This document shows, one piece after another, positions 6,023 to 6,131 of a stretch of DNA of 6,131 bases (the stretch's first letter is position 1; each line of letters opens with the position of its first letter). Source of the stretch: an uncultured Micrococcales bacterium (GTDB lineage: Bacteria; Actinomycetota; Actinomycetes; S36-B12; GCA-2699445). The translations under genes and the position numbers were made by a program. Below the pieces are notes generated by a model, which did not search any database, was not told the DNA's origin, and worked only from the letters and a program-made list of their open reading frames with translations. The DNA lies in assembly GCA_903915555.1 (NCBI GenBank), contig CAIWTL010000121.1, forward strand, positions 1 to 6,131, in the 5' to 3' direction.

Positions 6023-6131
6023 GTGGGTTTCTCGCGTCGCCGGTGGTCGATGGGGTTCATCGCCGCTGCCGGAGCTCTGTTGCTGGCGGCATGTTCGCAG
6101 GGAACGGCGTCGGTCCAGGACGGTGCTGTCA
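6023..6131 (+). CDS. Lipoprotein, N-terminal part (runs off the right edge)
   Basis: Thirty-six codons are visible from a GTG start with a strong AGGAGG site. The N-terminus is a classic lipoprotein signal peptide. It has a basic n-region (SRRRW, residues 4-8), a hydrophobic core (about 10-21) and a lipobox L21-A22-A23-C24. Cleavage before C24 and lipid attachment would tether the mature protein to the outer face of the cytoplasmic membrane. The mature start (CSQGTASVQDG) is a flexible linker, as in solute-binding and other surface lipoproteins. The function is not visible in this fragment. The arginines could suggest Tat export, but the motif is not canonical. The gene diverges from the response-regulator operon and could be one of its targets, which is inference. 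Confidence 0.85.
   Translation, partial: MGFSRRRWSMGFIAAAGALLLAACSQGTASVQDGAV

Overview
The window is about two-thirds G+C, uses GTG starts, packs its genes tightly and has strong G/C third-position bias. This fits a high-GC actinobacterium, probably mycolic-acid-containing Mycobacteriales (Dietzia, Gordonia or Rhodococcus-like). The genus is inference; no rRNA or other marker is present. No tRNA, rRNA, CRISPR array, insertion sequence or phage gene was seen. No gap between genes exceeds about 160 bases.

Left part (1-1310): a left-truncated cupin gene on the minus strand is divergent from a plus-strand MgtE-type magnesium/divalent-cation transporter. The transporter has the CBS and membrane domains but not the usual N-terminal MgtE_N domain. 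Its 3' end overlaps, tail to tail, the last gene of the minus-strand cluster.

Centre and right (1294-5866): five minus-strand genes lie head to tail, apparently one transcription unit. In order of transcription they are an OmpR/PhoB-type response regulator, an alpha/beta hydrolase (lipase/esterase-like), a TetR-family repressor, a membrane-anchored beta-propeller protein and a VanX/DdpX-like D-Ala-D-Ala dipeptidase homologue (M15D). Regulator/hydrolase share GTGA, hydrolase/TetR are 8 bases apart, TetR/propeller share ATGA, and propeller/dipeptidase are 31 bases apart. No histidine kinase lies next to the response regulator within the window.

Right edge (6023-6131): a divergent plus-strand gene starts with a clear lipoprotein signal peptide (lipobox LAAC) and runs off the window. 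The 156-base divergent intergenic region holds candidate promoter elements, a CGGAC-N6-GTCCG inverted repeat and a CCGGTGG direct repeat at 21-base pitch.

Working picture (inference): an envelope-related locus. A two-component response regulator and a TetR repressor may control a hydrolase, a cell-surface propeller sensor or scaffold, and a peptidoglycan-dipeptide-type zinc peptidase. No such system is known to me under a name. The individual families are recognisable, and the combination is the part worth checking.
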